A stretch of 64,000 nucleotides of DNA from Enterococcus mundtii (GTDB taxonomy: Bacteria; Bacillota; Bacilli; Lactobacillales; Enterococcaceae), in contig NZ_CP018061.1 of the NCBI RefSeq assembly GCF_002813755.1, forward strand, positions 2,408,001 to 2,472,000, in the 5' to 3' direction. Below the pieces are notes generated by a model. The model searched no databases. It saw only the letters and a list, made by a program, of their open reading frames with translations, and was not told where the DNA came from. Positions 7,532-20,066 of this stretch are shown one piece after another. The translations under genes and the position numbers were made by a program. Within the stretch, counting starts at the first letter, position 1. Every line of letters begins with the position of its first letter.

Positions 7532-9448
7532 TCAAATTAACTTGTCGCCATCAAATACACTATCTTCTCCAAACAATTCTATTGCCTTGCTAATAATATC
7601 ACTGTTCTGAGTTGGCATAAAAACAACTAAGTTCCTTTTTGCTCTTGTGCAGCAAACATAAAACAATTTTGCACTTCTTTGCTTTACAGATTCATTTGTA
7701 CTACCGGCATTAAAGAGTGTACGAAAATCATACTTATTCCATTTTCCATTATCTAAAACAACCAGAACATTATCGTATTCACTCCCTTTAACACTATGCT
7801 GTGTTCCAAAAGGTAAAAATTCCTTTTGGTACATAATTGAGTTTGTATACTCTTCAAATGGTAAATTTTTAATTCGATTCCACTGATAATGTCCTTTTCC
7901 ATTAATAAAATTATTGAATATCTCATCTCTGATGGGCAAAAAATCATCTGCTGTTAGAATTACATCACCAATTGTCCTTTTTGCAGACTCAGATAATTCA
8001 TTCATTTTCTTATTTAAAAGTACTTTTTGATCATGTTTTTCAATACTAATTTTTGCTGTTCTCAAAAATGAATTATACTTTTTAGCATGATATAACTCCA
8101 ATAATTCATAAACTATATCAAGTTTTCTTAGTATAATATCTCTTTTGGATCCGACTTCAAACTGTCCTGTTAATCCATTATATTTGTACGAAAGCAAAGA
8201 ATCTTTGTCAATATAAATTTCAACTACTTGTTCCCATGAACGTGATGCTAATGAAGAATAAAGGTTGCTATATACTTTATGCATTCTAATTACTTCTAAT
8301 AGTAAAACACCTCTCCCTTTTGGAATCTGTGCTTCACTAGCTATCATTTCAAAAGTTTTGAAATCTGGATCAATATTTCCATTATTTACTTTCTTATTAA
8401 TTTTAGTTATTAACTCAAAAATCAGATCAGAATCGTAAAGTTCATACAGATTCTGAAATCCCGCTTTTTCAGCATTTAATTTGTGAGTTAGCCATAATTC
8501 CTTTACAGTTTTACCATCTTTAAAATCCCAATTCGAAAAGAAAGTATTATGCCTCATTTCCTCAAGTGTATCTAGTGTTTCTCCAAAAACAAATTTCGTA
8601 GTACCTTCTATTACCCTCCCGAATTTCATATTGGGAGCACTAATATCATTAGACGGTACCTGTTCAATCTCATCTGTTCTCAACTTATTGGTTAAAGTAA
8701 TAACAGTTTGTGGATTTCTTCTATTTTGAACTTTAGAAATTCTTCTCACCGATTCATCCTCAATTGAACCAACACCAGTATCATAGATTGCTTGCATGGA
8801 ATCCCCAAAAAAACCAACTACAAAATCTTTTTTACTATTTTTTCTTACATGAGTTAATAAAATCTCTTTTATCAGGGGGCTTGTATCTTGATACTCATCA
8901 ACAAAAATGTAATTAAAGCTATCTTTCAATATGTCGGATAACTTTCGATATTTTTTAAACATTCTTTCTGCTAGAACAAGAATATGATCATGACTTATTT
9001 TGCTCTCTTTATCGGAATTTAAATTATAATACTCGTCATAAATAATTTTGTTTCTTTTAAAGTAATTAACGTCAATCTCATCAGATTCATCAAACTCTCG
9101 AGGTTTTTTAAACATTTTTCTTTCATCACTCGAATCATTTATAAGCTCCACTAAAGTTTCTTTTATTTCTTTTTGAAACCGACAAATCATATTCCAAATA
9201 AATTCATGGATTGTTGATACCCACAATTTATCATTAGTGATTCTTGAGCGAATCTCACCAACAGCATTATTCGTATAGGTAATACACGCCATAGACTTTT
9301 GAGGATAGATTAATCCAATCTGTTCAATTAGTGAAATTAATGAGTATGTTTTACCACTGCCTGCACCTCCAGTTAAAATAAAATTCTCTTTATTTTCAAT
9401 ACAATTCAAAGCTGATTCAACTTCAACTTCTAACGATTTTTCAACCAT
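7532..9448 (-). CDS. gajB: UvrD-like helicase, Gabija GajB-like
   Basis: A 638-residue superfamily 1 helicase. Motif I GGAGSGKT is at residues 27-34 and motif Ia is CITYTNNAV. Motif II, DEYQDTSP, lies near 184-191. GDSMQAIYD is near 218, motif V-like QHSVKGSEYDNV near 551, and motif VI YVCCTRAKRN near 599. It directly follows and overlaps the OLD-type nuclease gene by 19 nt, with AAGGAGGGG inside that gene's end. This nuclease-then-helicase pair defines Gabija, where GajB senses DNA ends and activates GajA during phage infection. It is longer than the studied GajB (about 494 aa), with extra sequence in the middle, so it is a divergent member. It ends the operon. Confidence 0.75.
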   Translation of the reverse strand: MVEKSLEVEVESALNCIENKENFILTGGAGSGKTYSLISLIEQIGLIYPQKSMACITYTNNAVGEIRSRITNDKLWVSTIHEFIWNMICRFQKEIKETLVELINDSSDERKMFKKPREFDESDEIDVNYFKRNKIIYDEYYNLNSDKESKISHDHILVLAERMFKKYRKLSDILKDSFNYIFVDEYQDTSPLIKEILLTHVRKNSKKDFVVGFFGDSMQAIYDTGVGSIEDESVRRISKVQNRRNPQTVITLTNKLRTDEIEQVPSNDISAPNMKFGRVIEGTTKFVFGETLDTLEEMRHNTFFSNWDFKDGKTVKELWLTHKLNAEKAGFQNLYELYDSDLIFELITKINKKVNNGNIDPDFKTFEMIASEAQIPKGRGVLLLEVIRMHKVYSNLYSSLASRSWEQVVEIYIDKDSLLSYKYNGLTGQFEVGSKRDIILRKLDIVYELLELYHAKKYNSFLRTAKISIEKHDQKVLLNKKMNELSESAKRTIGDVILTADDFLPIRDEIFNNFINGKGHYQWNRIKNLPFEEYTNSIMYQKEFLPFGTQHSVKGSEYDNVLVVLDNGKWNKYDFRTLFNAGSTNESVKQRSAKLFYVCCTRAKRNLVVFMPTQNSDIISKAIELFGEDSVFDGDKLI

Positions 9449-11499
9449 ATCAGCCCCTCCTTAATGTATTCGGGAACTTTCCACTCTATCTCATCTGTAA
9501 CTCCATCAAAATAAAGAATCTCTGTGGCAAATGCTGATTTTTTATTTATACAATCCTTAGCAATAAGGTAATAGTCTTGATTTCCATTATTAATTTTCGT
9601 ACAATTTTTTAAACCTTGCTCAAAGTTAACCTTGTTGGCAATAACAAAATCTAGATTAGTGCAAATAAATGCATCTTCAAAACTATTAGCCTGATAGTCA
9701 TTCTCGCAAGTCTGGTATACAACGCAGTATTGATTATTAAAAATTTTTTTGGAGAGATCATTTGATCTGAGGTTATTAAACTGTTCAGGATCATCATCTA
9801 AGTTAAAAAAATCTTTTAGTGAAGCATTGGTCGTATGTGTAGCATCACAAGGTGAACAACCTTCCAATCTATTGTTTTTATTCTTTTTGGCAGCATCTAT
9901 ATCAGTAATAATTAGTACCGTTATGCCGAGAAAATCTATTAGGTGTTTAAATTTATGTGCGTAAGCCCCTGCCTCAATTATTGAGATATTTTGTGACGAA
10001 AGTGGGAGATAGTTATTCTCAACCCCTTCATCATCCTCCTTTGCCCCATTTTCATGTATCACTTCATCAATTTTTTTCATCATAAAAGGTAATAAAATTC
10101 TTTCTGTATCACCTTCAATGAAGATCGCTTTATCCGCGAAGAATAATTCAGACCGACTTAATGTAAGATATTGTTTCACGAATTTAAAAGCTTGTGTATC
10201 TCCTTCGTATTTTTTTTTCAAAATTTCGAAATTTTTTGACTCAATCCCATTAGAACCAAGCTTCAAATATCGAATATCGTCGAAATCACACTCAGAAACA
10301 ATATGCGAAGAATGTGTACTCAAAACTGTTTGCAAAACTAATTTTATTTTCTTGTCTTCCATGCATCTTGTTTTAATTAGTTTTTTTATGTTCTTTATAA
10401 AAATGTATTGAAGTTGGGGATGAGTATGCGCCTCAGGTTCTTCAATGAATAATATATTGATATCCGAAACGCCGTTATCCTCATTCCCTAATTCAGATAT
10501 TATTGTTTCTATTTCAAAAATCATACCAATTAGATTCAAATATCCCAATCCATTATAACTTTCCGGCAGATGTTTACCTGAATGTTCATAGTACAGCGTT
10601 GTATTTTCTTTTAAGAGCTCCTTATCTCCAATCGAAGATTGTATAGTAATTTTTGTTTCTTTGGATTGCCCACCGAAATCATTAACACTTTTTATGATGT
10701 CCGAGAAAATCCCTTGTTTGCTGTTATCTCCGTTATAAACTCTATTAAGTTGATCATCCATTTCCATAATTACTTCTTGAAATTCATCTACAACTAAAGT
10801 ATCTGGATCATTCTTTAATTTGTAATATTTTGCTGATAAATTTGATAAAGAATGATCGTTAGCCTTGTTTGTAGCATCTCTATTAGCTTTAATATGCTTA
10901 AATTTAATAAGTTTATTTATTTCATTCATTCTAATTTCCTCAGATATCTCATCTGTAAGTTCTTTGGTTGAGCAATTATATCCTCTCGAATATCTTTGCA
11001 TAGTGAAGTATTCCGAAGAATGCTTTTTCATAAACTTAGTAAATTTTATTTGATCATTTTCAGTGTTTGATATATTGATCATCTCTAAATCATTTTGTAG
11101 TTGTTGAATCTTATCTTCCTTACAAGAATAGTAAAACTCTAATACAACATAATTATTATCTTCTTCCAGATCCATCATAAAATTTTTAATATTCAGAAAT
11201 GAGTCTTTCTCATTATAATTTATAAAGATAGTCATCTTTATCCCACCAAAATCTTGGATTCCATCTTCTCTTTTCACGTACTTGAAAATTTTTTGCCTAA
11301 AAGATTCTTGAAATTCTAAATTGAAGTCTTCCCATTTGAAAACACTATTATTGCAATTGAGTAAATTATCCATGATTGTCAATACAGAAGTCTTACCACA
11401 ATTGTTTTTACCTACTACTAATGAAAGACCTTCTTTCAAATCAATTTCAAAATCCTTAAGTAATCTGAAGTTTTCCACCCTAACTTTTTCAATAATCAT
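9430..11499 (-). CDS. gajA: OLD-family nuclease with Toprim domain, Gabija GajA-like
   Basis: A 689-residue protein. The ABC-type ATPase domain has Walker A GKNNCGKT at residues 30-37 and Walker B FIEEPEAHTHPQ near 350-360, followed by LSTHSSHI. The C-terminal Toprim domain has IEGDTE near 462 and the DxD motif TDIDAA near 533. OLD nucleases with this layout cut DNA, and GajA is held in check by nucleotides until phage replication depletes them. The studied GajA is about 578 aa, so this one is longer, mainly in the ATPase insertion. AAGGAG lies 7 nt before the ATG. Two small genes of the same operon precede it, which is not the usual two-gene Gabija layout. Confidence 0.8.
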   Translation of the reverse strand: MIIEKVRVENFRLLKDFEIDLKEGLSLVVGKNNCGKTSVLTIMDNLLNCNNSVFKWEDFNLEFQESFRQKIFKYVKREDGIQDFGGIKMTIFINYNEKDSFLNIKNFMMDLEEDNNYVVLEFYYSCKEDKIQQLQNDLEMINISNTENDQIKFTKFMKKHSSEYFTMQRYSRGYNCSTKELTDEISEEIRMNEINKLIKFKHIKANRDATNKANDHSLSNLSAKYYKLKNDPDTLVVDEFQEVIMEMDDQLNRVYNGDNSKQGIFSDIIKSVNDFGGQSKETKITIQSSIGDKELLKENTTLYYEHSGKHLPESYNGLGYLNLIGMIFEIETIISELGNEDNGVSDINILFIEEPEAHTHPQLQYIFIKNIKKLIKTRCMEDKKIKLVLQTVLSTHSSHIVSECDFDDIRYLKLGSNGIESKNFEILKKKYEGDTQAFKFVKQYLTLSRSELFFADKAIFIEGDTERILLPFMMKKIDEVIHENGAKEDDEGVENNYLPLSSQNISIIEAGAYAHKFKHLIDFLGITVLIITDIDAAKKNKNNRLEGCSPCDATHTTNASLKDFFNLDDDPEQFNNLRSNDLSKKIFNNQYCVVYQTCENDYQANSFEDAFICTNLDFVIANKVNFEQGLKNCTKINNGNQDYYLIAKDCINKKSAFATEILYFDGVTDEIEWKVPEYIKEGLIWLKNR

Positions 11500-11523
11500 T
11501 TTTTTGCTCCTTAACTTTTTAGT

Positions 11524-11928
11524 TTAAATGCCTAAATTTAAGTCGTTGATTCCTTCCTTTTTTCGTATTCCCCAAAATTTTACCATCTCAGTTAATTCTT
11601 CTTTACCTCCATTTATCTCATATTTCATTTTTACTTCAGTAACAGCAATCTTTATCTCTTCAAAAACTCTAGTTATTTTATCCATCCTGTCTTTTTGCCT
11701 AGGAGCAAGTATGGACGTTTCAAAATATCTTTCATTTCTACCAACAAGAAAACTTGCTTCTCTGGTCGTTATACCATTCGAATATAGGTAGTTGCTGATT
11801 TCCTTTTGCAAAAATGACCTGTTTATGTACCTAAAATCATGGTTAATCAATTCTAGATGATTTTTCCTATTGTGTTTCCAAAAGTTTTCCACATATTTCT
11901 CTATCTTAGGAATATCTAAATTTGTCAT
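11524..11928 (-). CDS. hypothetical protein in the Gabija-like operon
   Basis: A 134-residue hydrophilic, mostly helical protein. The middle (ITTREASFLVGRNERYF, about residues 51-67) reads like a helix-turn-helix with the recognition helix around GRNERYF, so DNA binding is possible. No family is recognised. It starts 26 nt after the preceding gene with only a weak GGGAAAG site, and ends 24 nt before gajA. Its place inside the operon suggests a regulatory or accessory part of the defence module. That is inference from position. Confidence 0.6.
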   Translation of the reverse strand: MTNLDIPKIEKYVENFWKHNRKNHLELINHDFRYINRSFLQKEISNYLYSNGITTREASFLVGRNERYFETSILAPRQKDRMDKITRVFEEIKIAVTEVKMKYEINGGKEELTEMVKFWGIRKKEGINDLNLGI

Positions 11929-11954
11929 TTATAATAAGTACTTTCCCGGACGCA

Positions 11955-12341
11955 TTAATGCATCAGCAAATTTCTTTTTAGCGGAACTTTTCTTACTTCA
12001 GCAGAACGAACTACTGAAGCCGAAACATTAAAAAGTACAGAAAGTTCATTATTCTTAATCTTGTATAACTTCTTTATTACTTTTATTGGATTAAGCTCAA
12101 CTTTCTCACCAGATTCATCGATATCAATAAGTTGTATAGTTTCTTCGATACTCAAACCTTCTTTGTACATATCTAGGATATACCCAGGTATTCTATCATT
12201 TATTTTAAAAAAGCAATTGTAGCTTATTGTCCATTTCTCACAAAAGTAAGATTTATCAGATAATATCTTGTCATATTCATTTCCTGAACAAACACTATCA
12301 AAATTGAACTTACAATTCCAACAAGTTTTATTAATTCTCAT
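11955..12341 (-). CDS. small Cys4 zinc-finger-like protein with C-terminal HTH
   Basis: A 128-residue protein opening with CWNCKF, then C18 and C34 (four cysteines at 7, 10, 18 and 34), a likely zinc site. The C-terminal half (NNELSVLFNVSASVVRSAE) looks like a helix-turn-helix. It is the first gene of the four-gene operon. AAGAAGG lies about 8 nt before the ATG, and an operator-like palindrome overlaps the promoter just upstream. An autoregulator or a sensor for the nuclease-helicase pair would fit, but no family is recognised. Confidence 0.6.
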   Translation of the reverse strand: MRINKTCWNCKFNFDSVCSGNEYDKILSDKSYFCEKWTISYNCFFKINDRIPGYILDMYKEGLSIEETIQLIDIDESGEKVELNPIKVIKKLYKIKNNELSVLFNVSASVVRSAEVRKVPLKRNLLMH

Positions 12342-12395
12342 TTAACTGACCTTCTTTCAAAATAGAACAAATCCAAGTTCATTTTATCACAAGTA

Positions 12396-12428
12396 TTATT
12401 AGTAATTACTATTCTAATAATTTTTCAA
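12396..12428 (-). promoter_or_regulatory. promoter and palindromic operator of the Gabija-like operon
   Basis: The inverted repeat TTATTAG-N11-CTAATAA (12396-12420) is centred on the perfect 12-bp palindrome TAGTAATTACTA (12400-12411). On the minus strand a TTGAAA -35 (12423-12428) is followed about 17 nt later by a TTACTA/TACTAA -10 within the palindrome. A repressor bound here would block the promoter. The HTH-like proteins of the operon are the natural candidates. Confidence 0.5.
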
Positions 12429-12469
12429 TACATAAATATCTGAGTCATTTATGTGTTCTTTAAATAATC

Positions 12470-13763
12470 GGTTCTATAATAAAGTGGACTGATGAATCAA
12501 CGATGATTCGTCAGCCCACTTTTTCTTTTTGGATATTAAAAAACATATCGTTCTCTAGTCTGATTAAATCACCACAAAATAAACAACTGAGAGGACGATA
12601 TGCTCTATGGAAAATTCTATCAAAAAAATGCTCCGATTAACAGATAAATATTTAACCATTCAAGGTGTTTCTTATGAAATGTTCCATCAAACCAATACTT
12701 TAGTCATTAAGGCGGAACTAGCCCCACCACTTTCTGCTTGTTTGACTTGTGGTTCTACCGCGAGAGATTCGGAGGGGAAAATGGTCATTGTCAAAAATGG
12801 CAAGAAAATGACCTGTATTCGTTTCGATCAATTCAACCATTTACCGATGATCATGCGACTGAAGAAACAACGTTATCACTGTAGAATGGTCAATGAATTT
12901 CGTTCCCATGTGTCCGCAGAAGACAAGATGAGTTTTATTTGTGCCGATGGCGAAACTGGGCAATTAGTTAATATCTTACCCACTCGAAAATTGTCTAGGT
13001 TGACCACTTAATTCCAGACATGTGTGAACCCCTCTGACGTCAACTATCTAGTCACCGATATGAATGCGGCGTATTTTCAACTAACAAAAAAAGTATTTCC
13101 TCATGCCAAAATGGTCATTGTTCATTTTCATGTGGTCAAACACATGAATCAAGCGTTCCAAGATTTTCGTGTCCGTGAAATGAAACGCCTGATGGCCTTG
13201 GGCAATCAGACAATGCAAGAAAGTTAAAAAGCCATTGGCGCTTACTCACCAAAAATCGGAAGAATATCAACCACACAGAATATAAAACTTGGCGTAGCTT
13301 TCGTGCCCCAAAGTATCCTTATCTGACAGAAGCCATGGTGCTTGATCGCTTATTAGGTGCTTCTACAGCCTTAAAAGCCGTTTATAACATTTTCCATGAT
13401 CTAGCGGATACTTTTCGTGACAAAGAGCACGAGTCTTTTTTCACTCTCTTGTATCAGTTACCAGAAACATTAGATGAAGAATTTCGGCTAAAACTACAAA
13501 ATCTTCTAAACTATGAAGAAGGCATCCGTCATTCCTTGATCTATCCTTACTCTAATGGAAAAATCGAAGCAAAGAACACCCATATCAAAACACTCAAACG
13601 AGTGTCTTATGGCTTTAAATCATTTGAGAACATGCGCATCCGAATCTTTTTGACGAATCAAGTTATTCACGTAAAATAACGAAGAAAATCCCGAAAAGAA
13701 GTGTTCACTTCCTCTTCCGGATTTCACTTGATTGAACTCATAAGTCCTTATTGACAAAGAGCC
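12470..13763 (+). mobile_element. decayed ISL3-family insertion sequence
   Basis: The right end is GGCTCTTTGTCAATAA read inwards from 13763. The left end at 12470 reads GGTTCTATAATAAAGTGGAC and shares the GG-TCT and GGACT-ATGA positions at the same spacing. A strong hairpin AAAGTGG-CTGA...TCAG-CCACTTT (12481-12522) lies just inside the left end and could act as a terminator against read-through. The element is about 1.29 kb, close to family size, but its transposase is broken. No convincing 8-bp target duplication is seen. Confidence 0.75.
12607..13679 (+). pseudogene. ISL3-family transposase, frameshifted and deleted
   Basis: The N-terminal part (12607-13011) begins MENSIKKMLRLTDKYLTIQG and contains the CLTCGSTA zinc-ribbon typical of ISL3 transposases. 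The DDE core follows in fragments: TDMNAAYFQLTKKVFPHA with the second acidic motif (13024-13227), and YSNGKIEAKNTHIKTLKRVS with the last acidic residue (13335-13679). Parts are missing between 12870 and 12930, where the ribbon runs straight into SFICADGETGQ, and stops occur at 13009 and 13225. It cannot make a working transposase. Confidence 0.85.
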
Positions 13764-13772
13764 AAAATAAAA

Positions 13773-13808
13773 AAGCCAGAAGCACCTTAAAATAGGCATT
13801 TCCAGCTT
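13773..13808 (-). terminator. terminator of the suf operon
   Basis: On the minus strand AAGCTGGAA...TTCTGGCTT, with an inner GCC/GGT pairing, is followed by TTTTTTATTTT. It lies 11 nt after the sufB stop and 10 nt from the IS end, so the IS landed just outside the operon. Confidence 0.75.
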
Positions 13809-13819
13809 AAGCAATTCAC

Positions 13820-15211
13820 TTACCCCACAGACCCTTCCATCTCATAACTAATCAACCGGTTCAACTCTACCGCATATTCCATCGGTAGTTCTTTTGTGAA
13901 TGGTTCGACGAAGCCCATGACGATCATTTCTGTGGCTTCGGATTCGGTCAAGCCGCGGCTCATGAGGTAGTAGAGTTGTTCTTCTGAGATTTTGGAGACT
14001 TTTGCTTCGTGTTCCAACGAGACTTGGCTGTTGTGGATCTCGTTGAATGGGATGGTATCAGATTTGGACCATTCGTCCATGATGATGGTATCACATTCGA
14101 TATGAGAGATCGAGCCGGCACTGTCTTTTCCAAAGGTGACTTGGCCTCGGTAGTTTACTTCGCCGCCGTCTTTTGAAATTGATTTCGAGACGATCGAGCT
14201 TGAAGTGTTTGGTGCGTTGTGGATCATTTTTGCGCCTGTGTCTTGGATTTGGTTGGCTCCGGCAAATGCAATGGATAGCATGGTGCCTCGTGCGCCTCGT
14301 CCGTCTAAGTAGACACTTGGGTATTTCATGGTTGTTTTGGCTCCTAAGTTGCCGTCGATCCATTCAACGGTTGCGCCTTCGTAGGCTTTTGCTCGTTTGG
14401 TTACAAGGTTATAGACATTGTCTGACCAGTTTTGGATCGTTGTATAGCGGCAGTAGCCGTCTTTGCGGGTAAAGATTTCCACGATAGCTGCGTGTAGACT
14501 GTTGGTTGAATAGGTTGGTGCAGTACAGCCTTCGACATAGTGGATGCTGGCGCCTTCGTCCACGATGATCAACGTACGTTCGAATTGGCCGGTGTTTTCG
14601 GCGTTGATTCGGAAGTAGGTTTGTAATGGGACATCGACTTTGACGCCTTTTGGTACATAGATAAACGTACCTCCAGACCAAACGGCTGAGTTTAGTGCGG
14701 CTAGTTTATTATCTGTTGGTGGCACGAGTTTTGAAAAGTATTCTTTGAATAGTTCAGGATACTCTTTCAATGCAGAATCTGTGTCGGTAAAGACGATGCC
14801 GAGTTTTTCGAATTCGTCTTTCATGTTGTGGTATACGACTTCTGATTCGTATTGGGCTGAAGCGCCGGCTAAATAAGCACGTTCGGCTTCTGGGATCCCG
14901 ATTCGTTCAAAGGTTTCTTTGATTTTTTCTGGTACGTCATCCCAATCGCGAGCAGGTCGGTCACTTGGTTTTTGGTAGTATTTGATGGCATTGAAATCAA
15001 TGTCAGATAAGTCTGGTCCCCAGTCTTGCATAGGCATTTTGTTGAATGCTTCCAGGGATTTCAAACGGAACTCCAACATCCATTCTGGTTCTTCTTTGAT
15101 CCGTGACATTTCCCGAACGACTTCTTCAGTCAAGCCTTCTCCTGTACTAAAAACGGGTTCCACGTCGTCGTGGAAGCCAAATTTATATTCTTCTAATTCT
15201 GGTACGCCCAT
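13820..15211 (-). CDS. sufB: Fe-S cluster assembly scaffold SufB
   Basis: A 463-residue SufB. It forms the SufBC2D scaffold on which iron-sulfur clusters are built. The family-typical start is [16 protein letters not shown], and the protein carries the right-handed beta-helix core and the C-terminal [20 protein letters not shown] end shared with SufD. The start at 15211 is chosen because AAGGAG lies 8 nt upstream; an in-frame codon at 15238 would extend into sufU. It is the last gene of the operon and is followed by a terminator. Confidence 0.97.
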   Translation of the reverse strand: MGVPELEEYKFGFHDDVEPVFSTGEGLTEEVVREMSRIKEEPEWMLEFRLKSLEAFNKMPMQDWGPDLSDIDFNAIKYYQKPSDRPARDWDDVPEKIKETFERIGIPEAERAYLAGASAQYESEVVYHNMKDEFEKLGIVFTDTDSALKEYPELFKEYFSKLVPPTDNKLAALNSAVWSGGTFIYVPKGVKVDVPLQTYFRINAENTGQFERTLIIVDEGASIHYVEGCTAPTYSTNSLHAAIVEIFTRKDGYCRYTTIQNWSDNVYNLVTKRAKAYEGATVEWIDGNLGAKTTMKYPSVYLDGRGARGTMLSIAFAGANQIQDTGAKMIHNAPNTSSSIVSKSISKDGGEVNYRGQVTFGKDSAGSISHIECDTIIMDEWSKSDTIPFNEIHNSQVSLEHEAKVSKISEEQLYYLMSRGLTESEATEMIVMGFVEPFTKELPMEYAVELNRLISYEMEGSVG

Positions 15212-15215
15212 TTGC

Positions 15216-18194
<2,979 letters not shown>

Positions 18195-18208
18195 AGATGT
18201 GCTCCTCC

Positions 18209-18982
18209 TTACGCTTCTTCTTCTTTGTAGTCGATTCCTAATTCTTTACTGATGCCTGCATATCCTTCGGCTTCTAGGCGTTTTGCTAAATCTGCACTGC
18301 CAGTCATCACGACACGACCTTCCATCATGATGTGGACTACGTCAGGTGTGATGTAGTTTAACAAGCGTTGGTAGTGAGTGATGATCAAAGCACCAAAGTT
18401 GTCGCCGCGCATTTCGTTCACGCCTTTTGCCACGACTTTTAGTGCATCAATATCTAAACCTGAATCGATTTCATCTAAAATCGCAAAAGTTGGTTCTAAC
18501 ATCAAGAGTTGTAAGATCTCATTACGTTTTTTCTCTCCACCAGAAAAGCCTTCGTTCAAATAACGTTCAGCCATTTCTTCTGGCATATTCAAGAGTCCCA
18601 TCTTTTCATCTAACTTTTTCAAGAATGACATGACAGAAATCTTGTCGTCTTCCGGACGTGTCGCATTGATAGCTGCACGCATAAATTCGGCATTCGTGAT
18701 CCCTGGAATCTCACTTGGGTATTGCATGGCTAAAAACAGACCTAAACGTGCACGTTCATCTACTTCTAGCTCTAACACATTTTGCCCATCAAAAAGGATT
18801 TCTCCTTCAGTTACTTCGTAATTCGGATTTCCCATAATTGCAGCAGACAAGGTCGATTTACCTGTTCCGTTTGGTCCCATGATGGCATGGATTTCTCCTG
18901 TTTTCATTGTTAAATTCACGCCTTTAAGGATTTTCTTGTCCTCAATCGACACATGTAGGTTTTTTATTTCTAAGACAGACAT
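18209..18982 (-). CDS. sufC: SUF system ATPase SufC
   Basis: A 257-residue ABC ATPase that powers conformational change of the SufBD scaffold. Walker A GPNGTGKST is near residue 35-43, the signature FSGGEKKRNEILQ (SufC-specific) near 146, and Walker B AILDEIDSGLDID near 172. The start at 18982 is chosen because GGAGGGG precedes it by 6 nt. It is the first gene of the operon. Confidence 0.97.
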   Translation of the reverse strand: MSVLEIKNLHVSIEDKKILKGVNLTMKTGEIHAIMGPNGTGKSTLSAAIMGNPNYEVTEGEILFDGQNVLELEVDERARLGLFLAMQYPSEIPGITNAEFMRAAINATRPEDDKISVMSFLKKLDEKMGLLNMPEEMAERYLNEGFSGGEKKRNEILQLLMLEPTFAILDEIDSGLDIDALKVVAKGVNEMRGDNFGALIITHYQRLLNYITPDVVHIMMEGRVVMTGSADLAKRLEAEGYAGISKELGIDYKEEEA

Positions 18983-19008
18983 GTAGTTCCCCTCCATATT
19001 CTGATTCG

Positions 19009-19107
19009 TTCTCACTCATTTTAGACTAATTGAGAATGAAGCGCAACGCCCCGACCAGTTAAAAATGTCATAATTTTGATTTATTGCAAATAAAACATCA
19101 TTTTCAA
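19009..19107 (-). promoter_or_regulatory. candidate suf promoter with inverted repeats
   Basis: On the minus strand TTGAAA (19102-19107) is followed 17 nt later by ATAAAT (19079-19084). Downstream, in the untranslated leader, TTCTCA (19009-19014) and TGAGAA (19031-19036) form an inverted repeat overlapping a TCATT/AATGA pair. An operator is plausible; no specific regulator is recognised. Confidence 0.45.
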
Positions 19108-19156
19108 TTGATAATCTTTATAAACTGAATAAAATAATTTTTGTTCGTTTTTTCTC

Positions 19157-19187
19157 AAAAAAAGTCTGGGAATCATTCCCAGACTTT
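19157..19187 (-). terminator. terminator of metNIQ
   Basis: The stem AAAGTCTGGGAAT/ATTCCCAGACTTT, followed on the minus strand by a T-run, lies just after the metQ stop. Confidence 0.9.
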
Positions 19188-19194
19188 ACAGGTT

Positions 19195-20043
19195 TTATTT
19201 TGCATCCGCATCGACAGATTTTACGGAGCCTTCCCATTGTTCTTCGATCCATTGACGAACATCTTCTTGATGTAAGACTTCGATCAATTTTTTGATCTTG
19301 TCGCTGTCTTCGTCACCTTTACGTGTCGCAATGATGTTGACATATGGTGAGTTGTCTTTTTCTAATAATACCGCATCTTCTAATGGATTCAATCCAGCGC
19401 CGTAAGCAAAGTTGGCGTTGATAGCTACTAGATCGCCTTCGTCATTTTGGTAAGTGGAAGCCAATAATGCTGGATCGATCGTGTGATTGAATTTCAAGTT
19501 TTTAGGATTTTCATCGATATCATCAAATGTGGCTGTTTCTAAATCAACGCCATCTTTCACTGTCACTAAACCAGCATCTTTCAAGATCGTGATGATCCGT
19601 CCCCAGTCAGATTCTGAATTTGAAGTAATGATCGTTGCACCATCTTCTAATTCAGAGATGTCTTTGATTTTTTGTGAATACAAGCCCATTGGTTCGATGT
19701 GGACAGCACCGGCATTGACAAAATCATAGCCTTTTTCGTCGATTTCTTTGTTCAAGTAAGGGATGTGTTGGAAATAGTTCGCATCAATGTCGCCTTCTGA
19801 TAATGCCTGGTTTGGCAAGACATAGTCGTCAAATTTGACGATTTCCAAATCAATGCCTTCATCTTTCAAAAGCGGCTTCACATGTTCTAAGATTTCCGCA
19901 TGTGGCGTTGGTGATGCGCCGATTTTCAAGGTTGTATCGTCTGATGCGTTTGATGAGTCACTACTGCTTCCGCCGTTTCCACATGCGGCTAATCCAACTG
20001 TCAGTAAAAGCGTTGCTGCAAATCCAAAAATTTTCTTTTTCAT
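19195..20043 (-). CDS. metQ: methionine-binding lipoprotein MetQ
   Basis: A 282-residue NlpA-family lipoprotein. The signal peptide ends in a lipobox LAAC with the lipid-bearing cysteine at residue 21, followed by a Gly/Ser linker. The mature part has the family pattern GASPTPHAEILEHV and a GDIDANYFQH segment. It delivers D/L-methionine to the MetN-MetI importer. TAGGAGG precedes the ATG. It is the last gene of the operon, followed by a terminator. Confidence 0.93.
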   Translation of the reverse strand: MKKKIFGFAATLLLTVGLAACGNGGSSSDSSNASDDTTLKIGASPTPHAEILEHVKPLLKDEGIDLEIVKFDDYVLPNQALSEGDIDANYFQHIPYLNKEIDEKGYDFVNAGAVHIEPMGLYSQKIKDISELEDGATIITSNSESDWGRIITILKDAGLVTVKDGVDLETATFDDIDENPKNLKFNHTIDPALLASTYQNDEGDLVAINANFAYGAGLNPLEDAVLLEKDNSPYVNIIATRKGDEDSDKIKKLIEVLHQEDVRQWIEEQWEGSVKSVDADAK

Positions 20044-20066
20044 ATCCTATATCCTCCTATTTCCTA

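Noticed and set aside
14091..14681. Arginine-rich 90-99 codon frames opposite or inside sufB
   Set aside because: Shadow frames of sufB with skewed composition and no start signals.
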